A DNA stretch of 64,000 nucleotides from Exiguobacterium oxidotolerans JCM 12280. Its GTDB lineage: Bacteria > Bacillota > Bacilli > Exiguobacteriales > Exiguobacteriaceae. Location of the stretch: assembly GCF_000702625.1 (NCBI RefSeq), contig NZ_JNIS01000001.1, positions 558,001-622,000 of the forward strand, in the 5' to 3' direction. Shown one piece after another: positions 16,964 through 26,179 of the stretch; the first letter of the stretch is position 1, and each line of letters opens with the position of its first letter. A program made the position numbers and the translations under genes. The notes beneath the pieces are model-generated. The model had not been told where the DNA came from. It was given only the letters and a program-made list of their open reading frames with translations, and made no database searches.

Positions 16964-18511
16964 TTAATTCGATTTCTTTACTGTTCGAAGCAAGTATTCA
17001 GGTCCATAAATTGGCACTGTCAAGCCGTTTATCCCTTCTTTTACCAACATGTTTTCCGTTGTCTGATAAAGTGGAATGATGACCGCATCTTTTTCAATCA
17101 ATTTTTTTTCAGCAGTTCGATAACCTGAAGTTTTTTCTTTTACTGTCTTTACATTTCTTGTTTCTTTAATCAATTTGTCATATTCTTTTGAATTGTAATT
17201 TACTTTATTCAATGGATTATCTGATACGAATTGATTTAAATAGGCGAGAGGACCTGGGTAGTCAGGCATCCAGCCTGTCAGCGTCATGGAAAAATCGCCA
17301 GATTGTTCAAGGCGTATTTTATCTTCGATATCTACATTTTTAGTCACAATATCGATTCCAGGTAGCTGCTTTTCGAGAATTTTTTCAATTGTTTTCCCTA
17401 GCTCTAACGCTTTTTGATCATCAAAATTCAACAATTCAACCTTCACTTTTTTCTTAGTCGCCTGTTTCCACTTTGTCGTTGTTTGCTCTTGATGCGGAGA
17501 AATCCAGTCACTCGCCGTTACTACAAAACGATTCGTCGGTTTCCCTGATAATCCGAGCGGCAAGTTCAATGTTTGTTGATTCATCAGTGTAGAAGAGATG
17601 GCTTGGCGGGCATTTCGACTTTTAAACAATGGATCGTTCATATTAAAGGCTAGATAAAAGACCCCGCTCCGACTTTTTTGATAAGTAGGCTCGTCACCCA
17701 TCAAAAGATTCGTATCAAATCCTTCAATTAGTGGCAACATGTCTGCTTGATCATTTCGATACGCTGTCACCTGATCTGACATACTTTTAGCGGTGATACT
17801 TTTGACGGTATCGAGCTGAACGACAGTCGCTTGATGATAGTGATCATTTTTTTCGAGCATGTAGGATGCCTTTTTCATCTCACCCATTTTAAATGGACCA
17901 TTTTCATTCAAATCCGACCATTCGCTTACTTCAGGTTGCGGATAGAATACAGACATCGCCAGTAATTGTGATAGATCCGAAACCGGCTGATTTAATTCAA
18001 TAATTAGCGTTGATTTCCCTTCTGCTCTAACACCAAGTTTATTCGGTGGGAGTTCGCCATCATTGACTTGCCGTCCGTTTTTAAAAACTTCGAATAAAAA
18101 ACCATATGGTGAATTTGTCTCATTTGAAGCAACACGTTGAAAACTATCAACAAAATCTTGCGCTTCGACTGGCGTACCGTCAACGAACTTTGTTTCTTTT
18201 AGTTCGATTGTGTACATCAAGCCGTCATCCGAAACAGTCATCGTTCGGGCGAGACCTTTTCGGACAGATGGACCGCCAGTAAACACAAATAGTCCTTCAT
18301 ATAATTGTGCAAGCAACGTTTGTGAACGATTATCTGTTGCCTGTGCAATATCCGGTACTCGTGGCATCGATGACTCAATGATTGTCATATGCTGTTGTTG
18401 CTTTTTTGTAGAGGCTTCCTCTGTCGTGTTTTGTTGAAACACAATGAATCCACTAATGATTACTCCGATTACTAAAAACATTAAAACAAACAGTTTAAAT
18501 TGCTTAGACAT
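16964..18511 (-). CDS. OppA-like binding protein without lipobox, membrane-anchored
   Basis: 515-aa SBP family 5 protein. The hydrophobic N-terminus (residues 7-26, LFVLMFLVIGVIISGF) is not followed by a cysteine where the lipobox should be, and I see no cysteine in the whole protein. It should therefore stay anchored by an uncleaved membrane helix or be secreted. The binding-domain features remain (VPDIAQATD, GPFKMGEMKK, DYPGPLAYLNQF), but similarity to the two neighbouring OppA proteins is low and the protein is more Lys/Gln-rich. It may serve as a specialised receptor or be non-transporting. Confidence 0.85.
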   Translation of the reverse strand: MSKQFKLFVLMFLVIGVIISGFIVFQQNTTEEASTKKQQQHMTIIESSMPRVPDIAQATDNRSQTLLAQLYEGLFVFTGGPSVRKGLARTMTVSDDGLMYTIELKETKFVDGTPVEAQDFVDSFQRVASNETNSPYGFLFEVFKNGRQVNDGELPPNKLGVRAEGKSTLIIELNQPVSDLSQLLAMSVFYPQPEVSEWSDLNENGPFKMGEMKKASYMLEKNDHYHQATVVQLDTVKSITAKSMSDQVTAYRNDQADMLPLIEGFDTNLLMGDEPTYQKSRSGVFYLAFNMNDPLFKSRNARQAISSTLMNQQTLNLPLGLSGKPTNRFVVTASDWISPHQEQTTTKWKQATKKKVKVELLNFDDQKALELGKTIEKILEKQLPGIDIVTKNVDIEDKIRLEQSGDFSMTLTGWMPDYPGPLAYLNQFVSDNPLNKVNYNSKEYDKLIKETRNVKTVKEKTSGYRTAEKKLIEKDAVIIPLYQTTENMLVKEGINGLTVPIYGPEYLLRTVKKSN

Positions 18512-18563
18512 ATTTTTCCCCTTTTATTTTAAAGTGACTCTACCATTCAAACAGAATTCAACC

Positions 18564-18601
18564 AAAAAAGCGACCTTACTGTCTTATTGACAGTAGGTCG
18601 C
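18564..18601 (-). terminator. Terminator of fabHF
   Basis: GCGACC-TACTGTC pairs with GACAGTA-A-GGTCGC (one bulge), loop AATAA, followed on the minus strand by TTTTTT. Confidence 0.8.
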
Positions 18602-18608
18602 TCCAGGC

Positions 18609-18675
18609 TGTAGACAAAGTGCTATCAGGAGATAAAGCATTTTTTTCGTTGCTTTCCTCTGGCGAGGCGCAATCC
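18609..18675. repeat. Partial copy of a MITE-like repeat
   Basis: Begins with TGTAGACAAAGTG, then TATC, GATAAA and the stretch TTTTTTCGTTGCTTTCCTC-T-GGCGAGGC. This matches the right half (reverse complement) of the complete element at 61288-61416. The match stops close to the fabF stop codon. It has only one terminal repeat, so it is truncated. Confidence 0.75.
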
Positions 18676-18683
18676 TTCAAGAA

Positions 18684-19925
18684 TTATGCTTCCTGATACC
18701 GCTTAAAGACGAGTGAGGCATTGTGCCCACCGAAACCGAGCGAATTGCTTACTGCATACTCGACGTCCCATGCTCTGCTACCTTCACGAACGTAATCTAA
18801 ATTACAGCCTTCGCTTGGTTGTTCGAGATGAATCGTCGGGTGAACCGTTTGTTCTTGCAACGACTTGATTGTTGCAATCGCCTCGACGCCACCTGCACCA
18901 CCGAGTAAATGACCAATCATTGATTTCGTCGAGTTCACAGCGAGTTTCGCTACATGTTCTCCGAAGACCGTATGAATGGCTTTCGTTTCCAGAACATCAT
19001 TCATTGGCGTACTCGTACCATGCGCATTGATGTATTGAACAGCAGTTGGCTCGATGTTCGCATCTTGAATCGCCATCGCCATCGCACGTGCGCCTCCATC
19101 ACCATCTGGATCTGGAGCAGTAATATGATACGCGTCTGCAGTCAGACCGTATCCACTGACCTCTGCGTAGATTTTTGCTCCACGAGCAATCGCGTGATCG
19201 TATTCTTCAAGGACGAGAATGCCTGCCCCTTCTCCCATGACAAATCCATCGCGTCCCTCATCGAATGGACGGCTCGCTGTATTCGGATCATGATTTGTCG
19301 ACATCGCTTTGTTCGCACAAAAACCAGCGAATGCTAAGTTCGTGATTGGAGCTTCCGCCCCACCGGCAATCATGACATCTGCATCACCACGTTCGATTAC
19401 GCGTAACGCTTCACCAATTGCATTCGTACCTGAAGCACAGGCAGTGACAGAACAGTTATTTGGACCTTTCGCTCCTGTATAAATCGAAACTTGCCCGCTC
19501 GCCATATTCGGAATCATCATTGGAATGAAGAATGGGCTGACACGACGATGTCCGCGCTCAAAATAAATTTTCGCTTGTTTTTCAATCGTCTCAACGCCAC
19601 CAATCCCTGAACCAATCCACACGCCTGTACGTTCAGCATTCGACTTGACATCAAGTCCTGCATCTTTGACAGCTTCCATGCTTGCGACCAATGAATAGTG
19701 AACAAATCGATCCATCTTTCGTGCTTCTTTTGCTTCGATGAATTCTGTAATATCAAACCCTTGTAACTCACCCGTCACTTTTGTTGGATACTCATCGATA
19801 TCGAGTCGTTCCATCGGACGAATCCCGTTCTCACCTGCTTTTAATGCATTCCAAAATGTATCCACATCATTTCCAATCGGTGTTAGTGCACCCATACCAG
19901 TAACTACTACTCGTTTTCTCGTCAT
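18684..19925 (-). CDS. fabF: Beta-ketoacyl-ACP synthase II
   Basis: Condensing enzyme of fatty acid elongation (KAS II). 413 aa. The catalytic triad is visible: Cys163 (TACASG), His302 (NAHGTSTP) and His339 (SMIGHLLGG). Its RBS (GGGGAGAA) lies inside the end of fabH and the two genes are one base apart, so they are cotranscribed from the FapR-controlled fabH promoter. Cytosolic. Confidence 0.97.
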   Translation of the reverse strand: MTRKRVVVTGMGALTPIGNDVDTFWNALKAGENGIRPMERLDIDEYPTKVTGELQGFDITEFIEAKEARKMDRFVHYSLVASMEAVKDAGLDVKSNAERTGVWIGSGIGGVETIEKQAKIYFERGHRRVSPFFIPMMIPNMASGQVSIYTGAKGPNNCSVTACASGTNAIGEALRVIERGDADVMIAGGAEAPITNLAFAGFCANKAMSTNHDPNTASRPFDEGRDGFVMGEGAGILVLEEYDHAIARGAKIYAEVSGYGLTADAYHITAPDPDGDGGARAMAMAIQDANIEPTAVQYINAHGTSTPMNDVLETKAIHTVFGEHVAKLAVNSTKSMIGHLLGGAGGVEAIATIKSLQEQTVHPTIHLEQPSEGCNLDYVREGSRAWDVEYAVSNSLGFGGHNASLVFKRYQEA

Positions 19926-19926
19926 C

Positions 19927-20871
19927 TTATATGTTCTCCCCTTTAGTCCAAGTAATGTAAGAAGCTCCCCAAGTCAAGCCAGCACCAAATCCTGCAAGAA
20001 CGAGTGTCGTTCCCGGTTGTAGTCGCCCTTGACGCCGTGCTTCTTCTAATGCCAACGGAATCGACGCCGCTGATGTATTTGCATGTTCATCAATCGTGAC
20101 GATGACTTTCTTTTCATCGATACCTAATCGTTCGCGTGCCGCGTCGATAATCCGTAAGTTTGCTTGGTGCGGAATCAATAAGTCAAGTGATTCCAACGAT
20201 CCGTTCGCTTTTTGAATGACTTTATCGACAATCTCTGGTAATTTTCGAACGGCAAATTTAAACACTTCTCGCCCGTTCATTTCAATTGGTCCATCCAACT
20301 CTTTAAACAACAGATGTGCCCCTCGCCCATCCGTTCCGAGTTCAAACGCATTCAATCCTTGCTGTTCTGTTGGTCCGAGGACGACTGCACCTGCACCATC
20401 ACCAAACAAAATTGCTGTCGACCGGTCTGACCAGTCGACGATGCTCGACATTTTTTCCGCTCCAATGACGAGCGCATACTTAGAGTTCGTCGCCCCCATC
20501 ATGCTTGATGCTGTTTGAAGAGCGAAGATGAAACCGCTACAAGCAGCACTAATATCAAATGCCGTCGCGCCTAACGCCCCTAACCGTTCCTGAACGATAC
20601 AGGCTGTTGAAGGAAAGGCACGTCCTGTCGCTGTCCCGACGACGATCAATCCGATATCATCAGCTGTTAGGTTCGCATCAATCAATGCTTGTTGAGCGGC
20701 CTCTGTCGCTAAATCCGTTACATCGACTTCGTCTGTTGCAATCCGTCTTGCACCGATTCCCGTTCGTGTCCGAATCCATTCATCGCTCGTATCAAGCGTC
20801 TTCGCTAAATCATCATTTGTAATCCGACGTTCTGGTAATGACGTCCCTAGTCCTACAATCCCGATATTCAT
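19927..20871 (-). CDS. fabH: Beta-ketoacyl-ACP synthase III
   Basis: Starts fatty acid synthesis by condensing a short acyl-CoA with malonyl-ACP. 314 aa. The active site is Cys111 (ISAACSGF), His235 (PHQANLRI) and Asn265 (EHANTSAAS). It follows a strong RBS (AAAGGAG) and heads fabH-fabF. In Bacillales this enzyme selects branched starters, but substrate choice cannot be read here. The promoter carries a palindromic FapR operator. Confidence 0.97.
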   Translation of the reverse strand: MNIGIVGLGTSLPERRITNDDLAKTLDTSDEWIRTRTGIGARRIATDEVDVTDLATEAAQQALIDANLTADDIGLIVVGTATGRAFPSTACIVQERLGALGATAFDISAACSGFIFALQTASSMMGATNSKYALVIGAEKMSSIVDWSDRSTAILFGDGAGAVVLGPTEQQGLNAFELGTDGRGAHLLFKELDGPIEMNGREVFKFAVRKLPEIVDKVIQKANGSLESLDLLIPHQANLRIIDAARERLGIDEKKVIVTIDEHANTSAASIPLALEEARRQGRLQPGTTLVLAGFGAGLTWGASYITWTKGENI

Positions 20872-20888
20872 GTGGTCGCTCCTTTAGT

Positions 20889-20907
20889 ATTAGTATCTGG
20901 TACTAAT
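20889..20907. promoter_or_regulatory. FapR operator upstream of fabH
   Basis: Minus strand ATTAGTACC-A-GATACTAAT is a near-perfect 19-bp palindrome matching the FapR site known from Bacillus (ATTAGTACC...GGTACTAAT type). It overlaps the -10 of the fabH promoter, so FapR would block transcription until malonyl-CoA accumulates. Confidence 0.88.
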
Positions 20908-20934
20908 ATAAAGCGTTAATCCTTTTTTGTCAAA
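20905..20934 (-). promoter_or_regulatory. Sigma-A promoter of fabHF
   Basis: Minus strand TTGACA, 18 nt, TATATT, placed directly at the FapR operator. Confidence 0.82.
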
Positions 20935-20970
20935 GAAAAAAGAAGGGTCCCTTCGATTAGGGTCCCTCCT
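20935..20970 (-). terminator. Terminator of mtnN
   Basis: AGGGTCCCT occurs twice, 7 nt apart; each arm can pair with the other with one central mismatch. On the minus strand TTCTTTTTT follows. Confidence 0.65.
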
Positions 20971-20979
20971 CCATCCACC

Positions 20980-21687
20980 TTACGCTTCAGAATCTGCTAG
21001 CGTTCGTACAACTTCCATGACCATCTTCGCAGAGTTAATCGACGCAATTTCTAAAAATTCATCAAATGAGAGGGAAGCTTCCTCATCTGCACTATCCGAA
21101 ATCGAACGTGTTACGACGAAAGGAACATCGAATTGATGACAGACTTGTGCGATCGGTGCTGCTTCCATTTCAACTGCTGCGACGTCCGGGAAGTTCTTTT
21201 TAATGAGTGTCGAGCGCTCTGTATCATGAATGAAAGAATCTCCTGTCACGATTAGACCGTGAACGACATTAATCGACTCCATCCGTTCGATGACGGCTTC
21301 AGCTGTCGCGACAAGTTTTTCGTCTGCCACGTAAGCAGCAGGCATTCCCGGCACTTGACCGTACTCGTATCCAAACGCCGTCACGTCGACATCATGATGA
21401 CGGACTTCTGTCGAGACGACGACGTCACCGACAGTCAGCCCTGCCTTAAATCCACCAGCAGAACCCGTGTTGATGACGGCACTTGGTTTAAAATGATCCA
21501 GTAATAATGTCGTCCCAATCGCAGCATTCACTTTCCCGATGCCTGATTTCAAGATGACGACTGGCACACTGTTCAATAAACCTTCATAAAAATGATAGTT
21601 AGCGATCATCGTGTCTTTTCGTTCAGAAAGTTCATTCCGAAGTAAGTTGACCTCTTCTTCCATTGCTCCAATGATAGCGATTGGCAT
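20980..21687 (-). CDS. mtnN: 5'-methylthioadenosine/S-adenosylhomocysteine nucleosidase
   Basis: Cleaves MTA and SAH to adenine plus a thioribose, clearing inhibitors of methyltransferases and giving the precursor of AI-2. 235 aa from the ATG at 21687, 7 nt after GGAGG; upstream in-frame codons add unrelated residues. The motifs fit the family: MEEEV with Glu11/Glu12, [21 protein letters not shown] and SISDSAD (catalytic Asp). It follows greA with a hairpin in between, as part of the yrr block. Confidence 0.95.
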   Translation of the reverse strand: MPIAIIGAMEEEVNLLRNELSERKDTMIANYHFYEGLLNSVPVVILKSGIGKVNAAIGTTLLLDHFKPSAVINTGSAGGFKAGLTVGDVVVSTEVRHHDVDVTAFGYEYGQVPGMPAAYVADEKLVATAEAVIERMESINVVHGLIVTGDSFIHDTERSTLIKKNFPDVAAVEMEAAPIAQVCHQFDVPFVVTRSISDSADEEASLSFDEFLEIASINSAKMVMEVVRTLADSEA

Positions 21688-21710
21688 ACTCATTCCTCCA
21701 TCATACAGAA

Positions 21711-21728
21711 AGCCGGATTGCTCCGGCT
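21711..21728 (-). terminator. Hairpin after greA
   Basis: AGCCGGA pairs with TCCGGCT (loop TTGC); only a weak T-run (TTCTGT) follows on the minus strand. It sits in the mtnN leader and may only partly terminate. Confidence 0.5.
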
Positions 21729-21740
21729 TCATCGTTTTAT

Positions 21741-22214
21741 TTATTTAATCGATGTAATCTTTACAGCGAAATCTCCACCTGGAGCTTGTACCGATACTTT
21801 CTCACCTACGCTATGTCCGAGTAAGCTTTTAGCGATTGGTGATTCGTTCGAGATTTTACCTGTGAACGGATCCGCTTCTGCACTTCCGACAATCGTGTAC
21901 GTTTCTTCTTCATCATCTTCAAGAATCAAGAATGTGACCGTCGTTCCGATACTAACGACCGAAATATCCTTTTCTTCTTCAGAAATAATTGCTACGTTAC
22001 GTAGCATTTCCTCAAGTTGTGCAATCCGTCCTTCGACCATCGCTTGTTCTTCTTTCGCTGAATCATATTCTGCGTTCTCAGACAAGTCTCCGAAAGATCG
22101 GGCAATCTTAATATTTTCAACTACTTCTTTACGGCGGACTGACTTCAGTTCGTTTAATTCGTTCTCAATTTTCGCTTTACCTTCAAGCGTCATATAGTAC
22201 TGTTTTTCTGCCAT
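21741..22214 (-). CDS. greA: Transcription elongation factor GreA
   Basis: Rescues backtracked RNA polymerase by stimulating transcript cleavage. 157 aa from the ATG at 22214 ([12 protein letters not shown]); the GTG at 22223 is too close to the AGGAG. The N-terminal coiled coil (residues 8-75) carries the acidic tip, and the C-terminal FKBP-like domain ends with the typical [10 protein letters not shown]. It follows udk. Confidence 0.96.
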   Translation of the reverse strand: MAEKQYYMTLEGKAKIENELNELKSVRRKEVVENIKIARSFGDLSENAEYDSAKEEQAMVEGRIAQLEEMLRNVAIISEEEKDISVVSIGTTVTFLILEDDEEETYTIVGSAEADPFTGKISNESPIAKSLLGHSVGEKVSVQAPGGDFAVKITSIK

Positions 22215-22244
22215 TTTTGTCACGCTCCTTTTTATTCCACTAGT

Positions 22245-22274
22245 ATAGTATATTCACATCTTTTTTGGAATCAA
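22245..22274 (-). promoter_or_regulatory. Candidate promoter of greA
   Basis: Minus strand TTGATT, 18 nt, TACTAT; the -35 overlaps the udk stop codon. Confidence 0.4.
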
Positions 22275-22918
22275 TATCCTCTTTCATCAAGTGCTGTTCG
22301 ATAATCGAGGATGGCACGAATCTTCGTTACGAGGAGATCAATCGCGACATGATTCTCTCCACCTTCCGGAACGATGATATCTGCATAACGTTTTGTCGGC
22401 TCACAAAACTGAAGATGCATCGGACGGACGACATTCGTATACTGCTCGACGACCGAGTCGATTGATCGACCACGTTCGTTGATATCACGTTGCATCCGTC
22501 GTAAAATCCGTACGTCTGCATCCGTGTCGACAAACACTTTAATATCCATCAGTTCCCGTAAACGCTCATCTTCAAGCGCTAAAATCCCTTCAACGATGAT
22601 GACATCTCGTGGATCGAGTTTAATCGTCTCTTCCGCTCGCGTATGCGCAACGTAATCATAAACAGGTTTTTCAACCGCAATGTTTTCGCGTAACGATTTG
22701 ATATGATCAATCAGCAAATCATTATCGAATGCAAACGGATGGTCATAATTTGTTTGATATCTTTCTTCCATCGAGAGTGTACTTTGATCTTTATAATAAG
22801 CATCTTGCTCGATCATGACGATCGATTCGCTCGGGAAAGCTGCGACGAGTGAGCGTGCGACTGTCGTCTTTCCTGATCCCGTACCTCCAGCAACGCCAAT
22901 TACAACCGGTTTTTGCAT
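22271..22918 (-). CDS. udk: Uridine kinase
   Basis: Phosphorylates uridine and cytidine in pyrimidine salvage. 215 aa. P-loop GGTGSGKTT at residues 10-18; the uridine-binding YDHPFAFD and the DADVRILRR lid segment are present. RBS ATGGAGG precedes the ATG. It follows trmR by 16 nt; in B. subtilis two U32-peptidase genes (trhP1, trhP2) lie between them and are missing here. Confidence 0.96.
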   Translation of the reverse strand: MQKPVVIGVAGGTGSGKTTVARSLVAAFPSESIVMIEQDAYYKDQSTLSMEERYQTNYDHPFAFDNDLLIDHIKSLRENIAVEKPVYDYVAHTRAEETIKLDPRDVIIVEGILALEDERLRELMDIKVFVDTDADVRILRRMQRDINERGRSIDSVVEQYTNVVRPMHLQFCEPTKRYADIIVPEGGENHVAIDLLVTKIRAILDYRTALDERGY

Positions 22919-22934
22919 TGATTTTGTTCCTCCA

Positions 22935-23576
22935 TCATTCCGACTTGATTTTTCGACTTACGGAAACACCGTCTCCGAGCGGAAAAATCGTCGTATCGTA
23001 TTGTTCTTGTTCCATCATCCAGACTGTGAATTCCTTGACGAGACGGACGAGTCGTCGTCTTCTTCGATCAAACGTTTTTGGATCTGTTTCTAAGACATCA
23101 CCATGTAAAAATAGATTATCCGTGTATAAAATCCCGCCTATTGGCACAAGCCGCCCATAACCGTTGAAGAATTTTTTATACTGCCCTTTCGCCGCATCGA
23201 TGAAGATTGCATCGAACTCTTGGTCAAGGGTTTCGGCTAATTCTACTGCATCTGCAAAAACGATGTCAATTCGGTCCGCGACATCTGACCGGGCGATGAA
23301 TGCTTTTGCTTCTTCATACCGTTTTGCATTTCGTTCGACTGTCGTGATGCGTGCGTTTGGCAATGCACGTGCCATTCGAATCGCGCTATATCCAATTGCC
23401 GTCCCTAGTTCGAGTATTCGCTTTGGTTGTTGTAGCGTCAGCAACGATAATAACACTTCTGACCCCGTCAACTCAATGATTGGGATGTGATGTTCCTTAG
23501 CATATGCTTCCATCTCTTCGAGTAGCGAATCACGTGGCTTAATCATTGCTTCGACATACGCTGTAAACTCATTCAT
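22935..23576 (-). CDS. trmR: tRNA 5-hydroxyuridine methyltransferase (YrrM/TrmR type)
   Basis: SAM-dependent O-methyltransferase of the catechol-OMT-like fold. The B. subtilis homologue at the same locus, TrmR, methylates 5-hydroxyuridine at tRNA position 34. 213 aa from the ATG at 23576, 8 nt after AAGGAG. The SAM motif [12 protein letters not shown] and the [12 protein letters not shown] segment, with a metal-binding Asp, are clear. Assignment as TrmR rests on locus and family; a small-molecule OMT is the alternative. Confidence 0.82.
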   Translation of the reverse strand: MNEFTAYVEAMIKPRDSLLEEMEAYAKEHHIPIIELTGSEVLLSLLTLQQPKRILELGTAIGYSAIRMARALPNARITTVERNAKRYEEAKAFIARSDVADRIDIVFADAVELAETLDQEFDAIFIDAAKGQYKKFFNGYGRLVPIGGILYTDNLFLHGDVLETDPKTFDRRRRRLVRLVKEFTVWMMEQEQYDTTIFPLGDGVSVSRKIKSE

Positions 23577-23647
23577 TCGAACTACTCCTTCTCCGCATAA
23601 ACAGGTTGACCTGGAACGAAAATACTCGTCCCAAACCAACCCGATGC

Positions 23648-24796
23648 TCATTGCTCTTTACTTGCTTCGTATTCAACCCATTCCGGTTTATACTTTACGA
23701 CATTACGTTGATGTTCTTCATACGTCTCTTCGTAAAGAATCTGCCCTTTTGGATTTTTTTCGCTCGGTGGCCGAGCAAAGAAATAAACATACTTTGTTTT
23801 ATTCGGATTGAGTACGGCGAGTACGGAATCTTTACTGACTGTTGAAATCGGACCAATTGGAATTCCCTCATATTTATACGTATTGTATTTCGAGTTATTC
23901 TCAAGATCCTTCAATGTCGTTAATGCCGTGTTTTCTCCCGTACCATACCAGACCGTTGGATCCGATTGAAGTTTCATGCCATCATCAAGACGATTTTTGA
24001 AAACGCCAGCGATTTCACGACGGTCTTTCGCTGTTGCCGCTTCACGTTCGACCATCGCACCAAGACTGAGTACTTCATGGAATGTCATTCCTGATTCTTT
24101 AATCGCATCTGCATTTGCATCATAAATTTTTTCCATCTCGTCAAGCATCGTTTCAGCAATTTGATTGATGTTTTTCCCTTTATCAAATTCATATGTCGCC
24201 GGGAACAAGTAACCTTCAAGGGAGTAGAGTACCCCTTTTTGTTTCACTTCGTCCGTTAACATCGGGTACTTTTCAATCAAACTGTTGATGTACGTTTGAT
24301 CCGTCAGTGCTTTACGAACGGCATCTTGCTTAAAGCCCGTTGCTTTTGCAATCACGGCGATTTGCCGATCCATCGTAATCCCTTCAGGAATCGTCATCTT
24401 GACATCTGCTGCTTTCATGACTTTACCGGTTTTCAACTTATTGATGATTTCGTCCGGTGTCATCGCTTGCGTTAGCGTATACGTTCCCGCTTGGAATGAC
24501 GATTCATTCTTATAACGAACGTAATAGCGGAAAATCGTTTCATTCGCAATCAAGTCTTTGTCCTTTAGGATACTTGAAATCGTACTTGTTCCAGCACCTA
24601 ACGGAATTTCGACTTTCACGGATTTTGTTGCGTCCGCATTGACGGGTTCGAGTGAATTTTTTAAAAAGATATAGATTGCCGCACCTGCTACTAAGAAAAT
24701 CGTGAATAACACTGAAAGGATGATGAGCGTAATCCGGCGTGATGTCCGGCGGCGCTTGTTTTCGATTTCAGCATTGTGCTTCCATTCGTTCTCCAT
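23648..24796 (-). CDS. mltG: Endolytic transglycosylase MltG
   Basis: Membrane-bound lytic transglycosylase that cuts nascent peptidoglycan and so sets strand length. 382 aa: basic cytosolic N-terminus, one membrane helix at about 21-45, a LysM-like/YceG region and the catalytic Glu250 (LGAMVEREA). The C-terminus carries the family motif PPSEKNPKGQILYEET. RBS AAAGGAGG. A terminator separates it from the upstream DUF1292 gene. Confidence 0.94.
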   Translation of the reverse strand: MENEWKHNAEIENKRRRTSRRITLIILSVLFTIFLVAGAAIYIFLKNSLEPVNADATKSVKVEIPLGAGTSTISSILKDKDLIANETIFRYYVRYKNESSFQAGTYTLTQAMTPDEIINKLKTGKVMKAADVKMTIPEGITMDRQIAVIAKATGFKQDAVRKALTDQTYINSLIEKYPMLTDEVKQKGVLYSLEGYLFPATYEFDKGKNINQIAETMLDEMEKIYDANADAIKESGMTFHEVLSLGAMVEREAATAKDRREIAGVFKNRLDDGMKLQSDPTVWYGTGENTALTTLKDLENNSKYNTYKYEGIPIGPISTVSKDSVLAVLNPNKTKYVYFFARPPSEKNPKGQILYEETYEEHQRNVVKYKPEWVEYEASKEQ

Positions 24797-24821
24797 CGGT
24801 TCCTCCTTTTTCTCTTAAAAC

Positions 24822-24862
24822 AAGGTGATCTCGAAAGAGCATTGCTCCTTCGACATCACCTT
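24822..24862 (-). terminator. Terminator after the DUF1292 pair
   Basis: AAGGTGATGTCGAAGGAGC pairs with GCTCTTTCGAGATCACCTT (3-nt loop, one mismatch), then GTTTTA. It ends the alaS transcription unit. Confidence 0.85.
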
Positions 24863-24875
24863 ATACACGAGTCGT

Positions 24876-25172
24876 TTATTCAAGCTCGTCTTCTAATGTA
24901 TTGAAGACTTCTTCGATTTCATCCCACGTTTCCGTGTCATCTTCTTCGATTGGAACAAGATTGAAGTCATTGTCTCCATCGCCATACTCGTCTAGTTCGT
25001 AAACGAAGATGTCGACTTCTTCTGCGTTGTCGTAGTCAGCACCGACTGGCTCGAGGAAGATATACGTTTTGTTTGAGCGTGGGCTCTCATAACGTAACCG
25101 CTCCATAAATTCGAAATCATTACCTTCACCATCTGGAATTACGTAACGTGTTGGTTCATTCTGTTGCATCAT
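24876..25172 (-). CDS. DUF1292 protein, second tandem copy
   Basis: 98-aa very acidic soluble protein of the DUF1292 (YrzB) family, function unknown. It shares KTYIFLE, ELDEYGDGDNDF and TWDEIEE with the copy just upstream. Its ATG at 25172 overlaps the end of that copy by 17 nt and has its own ribosome site (AAAGGAG), so the two are translated together. B. subtilis has a single yrzB here; this looks like a local duplication that has diverged. Confidence 0.88.
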   Translation of the reverse strand: MMQQNEPTRYVIPDGEGNDFEFMERLRYESPRSNKTYIFLEPVGADYDNAEEVDIFVYELDEYGDGDNDFNLVPIEEDDTETWDEIEEVFNTLEDELE

Positions 25173-25443
25173 TCATCCGCTCCTTTAATGCAGTCTCGAG
25201 CTCATCCCAAGTCTGCTCATCATTTTCATCGATCAGGCTCAGTTCAAAATCGTCGTCGCCTTCTCCATACTCATCAATCTCACAGATGATTAAATCATCT
25301 GCGCCATCTTCTGGATTCCCTATCATTTCGAGGAACAGATACGTTTTCCCTGTTCGCTCGCTGACATAACGGTACCATTCTTCGAAAAGATGTTCGCCAC
25401 CGTCTTCATCCGGAAAGAGATACTGGCGCTTTTCTTCAGACAT
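25156..25443 (-). CDS. yrzB: DUF1292 protein, first tandem copy
   Basis: 95-aa acidic DUF1292 protein at the place of B. subtilis yrzB, between ruvX and mltG. It carries KTYLFLE, EIDEYGEGDDDF and TWDELET. Strong RBS AGGAGG. Function is unknown in the family. It lies 13 nt after ruvX and overlaps the second copy. Confidence 0.88.
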   Translation of the reverse strand: MSEEKRQYLFPDEDGGEHLFEEWYRYVSERTGKTYLFLEMIGNPEDGADDLIICEIDEYGEGDDDFELSLIDENDEQTWDELETALKERMNDATE

Positions 25444-25456
25444 CTCATTTCCTCCT

Positions 25457-25879
25457 TTACCGATTCGCCCGATCCAAATACGATTGTAGGATCATGACTG
25501 CCGCCATCTTATCGATGACTTGTTTTCGTTTTTTTCGACTGACATCTGCGTCGATCAACATACGCTCTGCCTGCATCGTCGTGAGACGTTCGTCGACAAG
25601 AACTGTTGAAAGTCCTGTCGCTGATTCGATTTCACGCGCGAACGCTTCACTTGCTTCTGCTCGCGGGCCAATCGAACCGTTCATGTTTTTCGGATGTCCG
25701 ATGACGATGATTTCGACACCGTACTCTTTAATGATTGCCTCTAGTCGCTTGAAGGCGACAGGATAATCGGGTTCTGTCCATTTGACGGTCTCGACGCCTT
25801 GCGCCGTCCAGCCCATCAAATCACTCACCGCGACTCCAATCGTCTTCGAACCGACATCGAGTCCGATCGCACGCTTCAT
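25457..25879 (-). CDS. ruvX: RuvX/YqgF family putative Holliday junction resolvase
   Basis: RNase H-fold protein of the YqgF/RuvX family, linked to 16S rRNA 5'-end processing and to junction resolution. 140 aa. The first acidic site is in [11 protein letters not shown] (Asp8), followed by [11 protein letters not shown] and VDERLTT with its Glu and a later Asp. Start overlaps the ireB-like stop by 4 nt (ATGA). Confidence 0.93.
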   Translation of the reverse strand: MKRAIGLDVGSKTIGVAVSDLMGWTAQGVETVKWTEPDYPVAFKRLEAIIKEYGVEIIVIGHPKNMNGSIGPRAEASEAFAREIESATGLSTVLVDERLTTMQAERMLIDADVSRKKRKQVIDKMAAVMILQSYLDRANR

Positions 25880-26145
25880 TTTTTGTCTCCACTCTCCGAC
25901 AGATAGGATTTGACGAGTTCTTCAAGCAATTCGTCTCGTTCAATCTTACGGATTAGATTACGTGCATCATTATGACGAGGAATGTAAGCAGGATCCCCAG
26001 ATAGAAGATATCCGACGATCTGATTAATTGGATGATATCCTTTCTCTTCCAAAGCGTGATAGACCGTCAACAACACTTCCCGTGTCGCTGCTTTACTATC
26101 GTCTTCCGGAAAATTAAATTTCATCGTTTGATCCATCTGACTCAC
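25876..26145 (-). CDS. IreB family (DUF965, YrzL) regulatory protein
   Basis: 89-aa protein of the IreB family, which is phosphorylated by the PASTA kinase IreK in Enterococcus. The sequence DQTMKFNF followed by [18 protein letters not shown] and the [13 protein letters not shown] helix is diagnostic. I place the start at the GTG at 26145, behind GAGGTG, giving MSQMDQTM, which matches known homologues; the upstream ATG lies in the ribosome-site region. It sits between alaS and ruvX, as in other Bacillales. Confidence 0.9.
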   Translation of the reverse strand: MSQMDQTMKFNFPEDDSKAATREVLLTVYHALEEKGYHPINQIVGYLLSGDPAYIPRHNDARNLIRKIERDELLEELVKSYLSESGDKK

Positions 26146-26179
26146 GTTAATCACCTCTTTCATTTACACTACTTTTCTA

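Noticed and set aside
18564-18675. The repeat at 18609 as part of the fabF terminator
   Set aside because: The terminator stem and T-run are complete without it, and the repeat matches a distant intergenic element instead.
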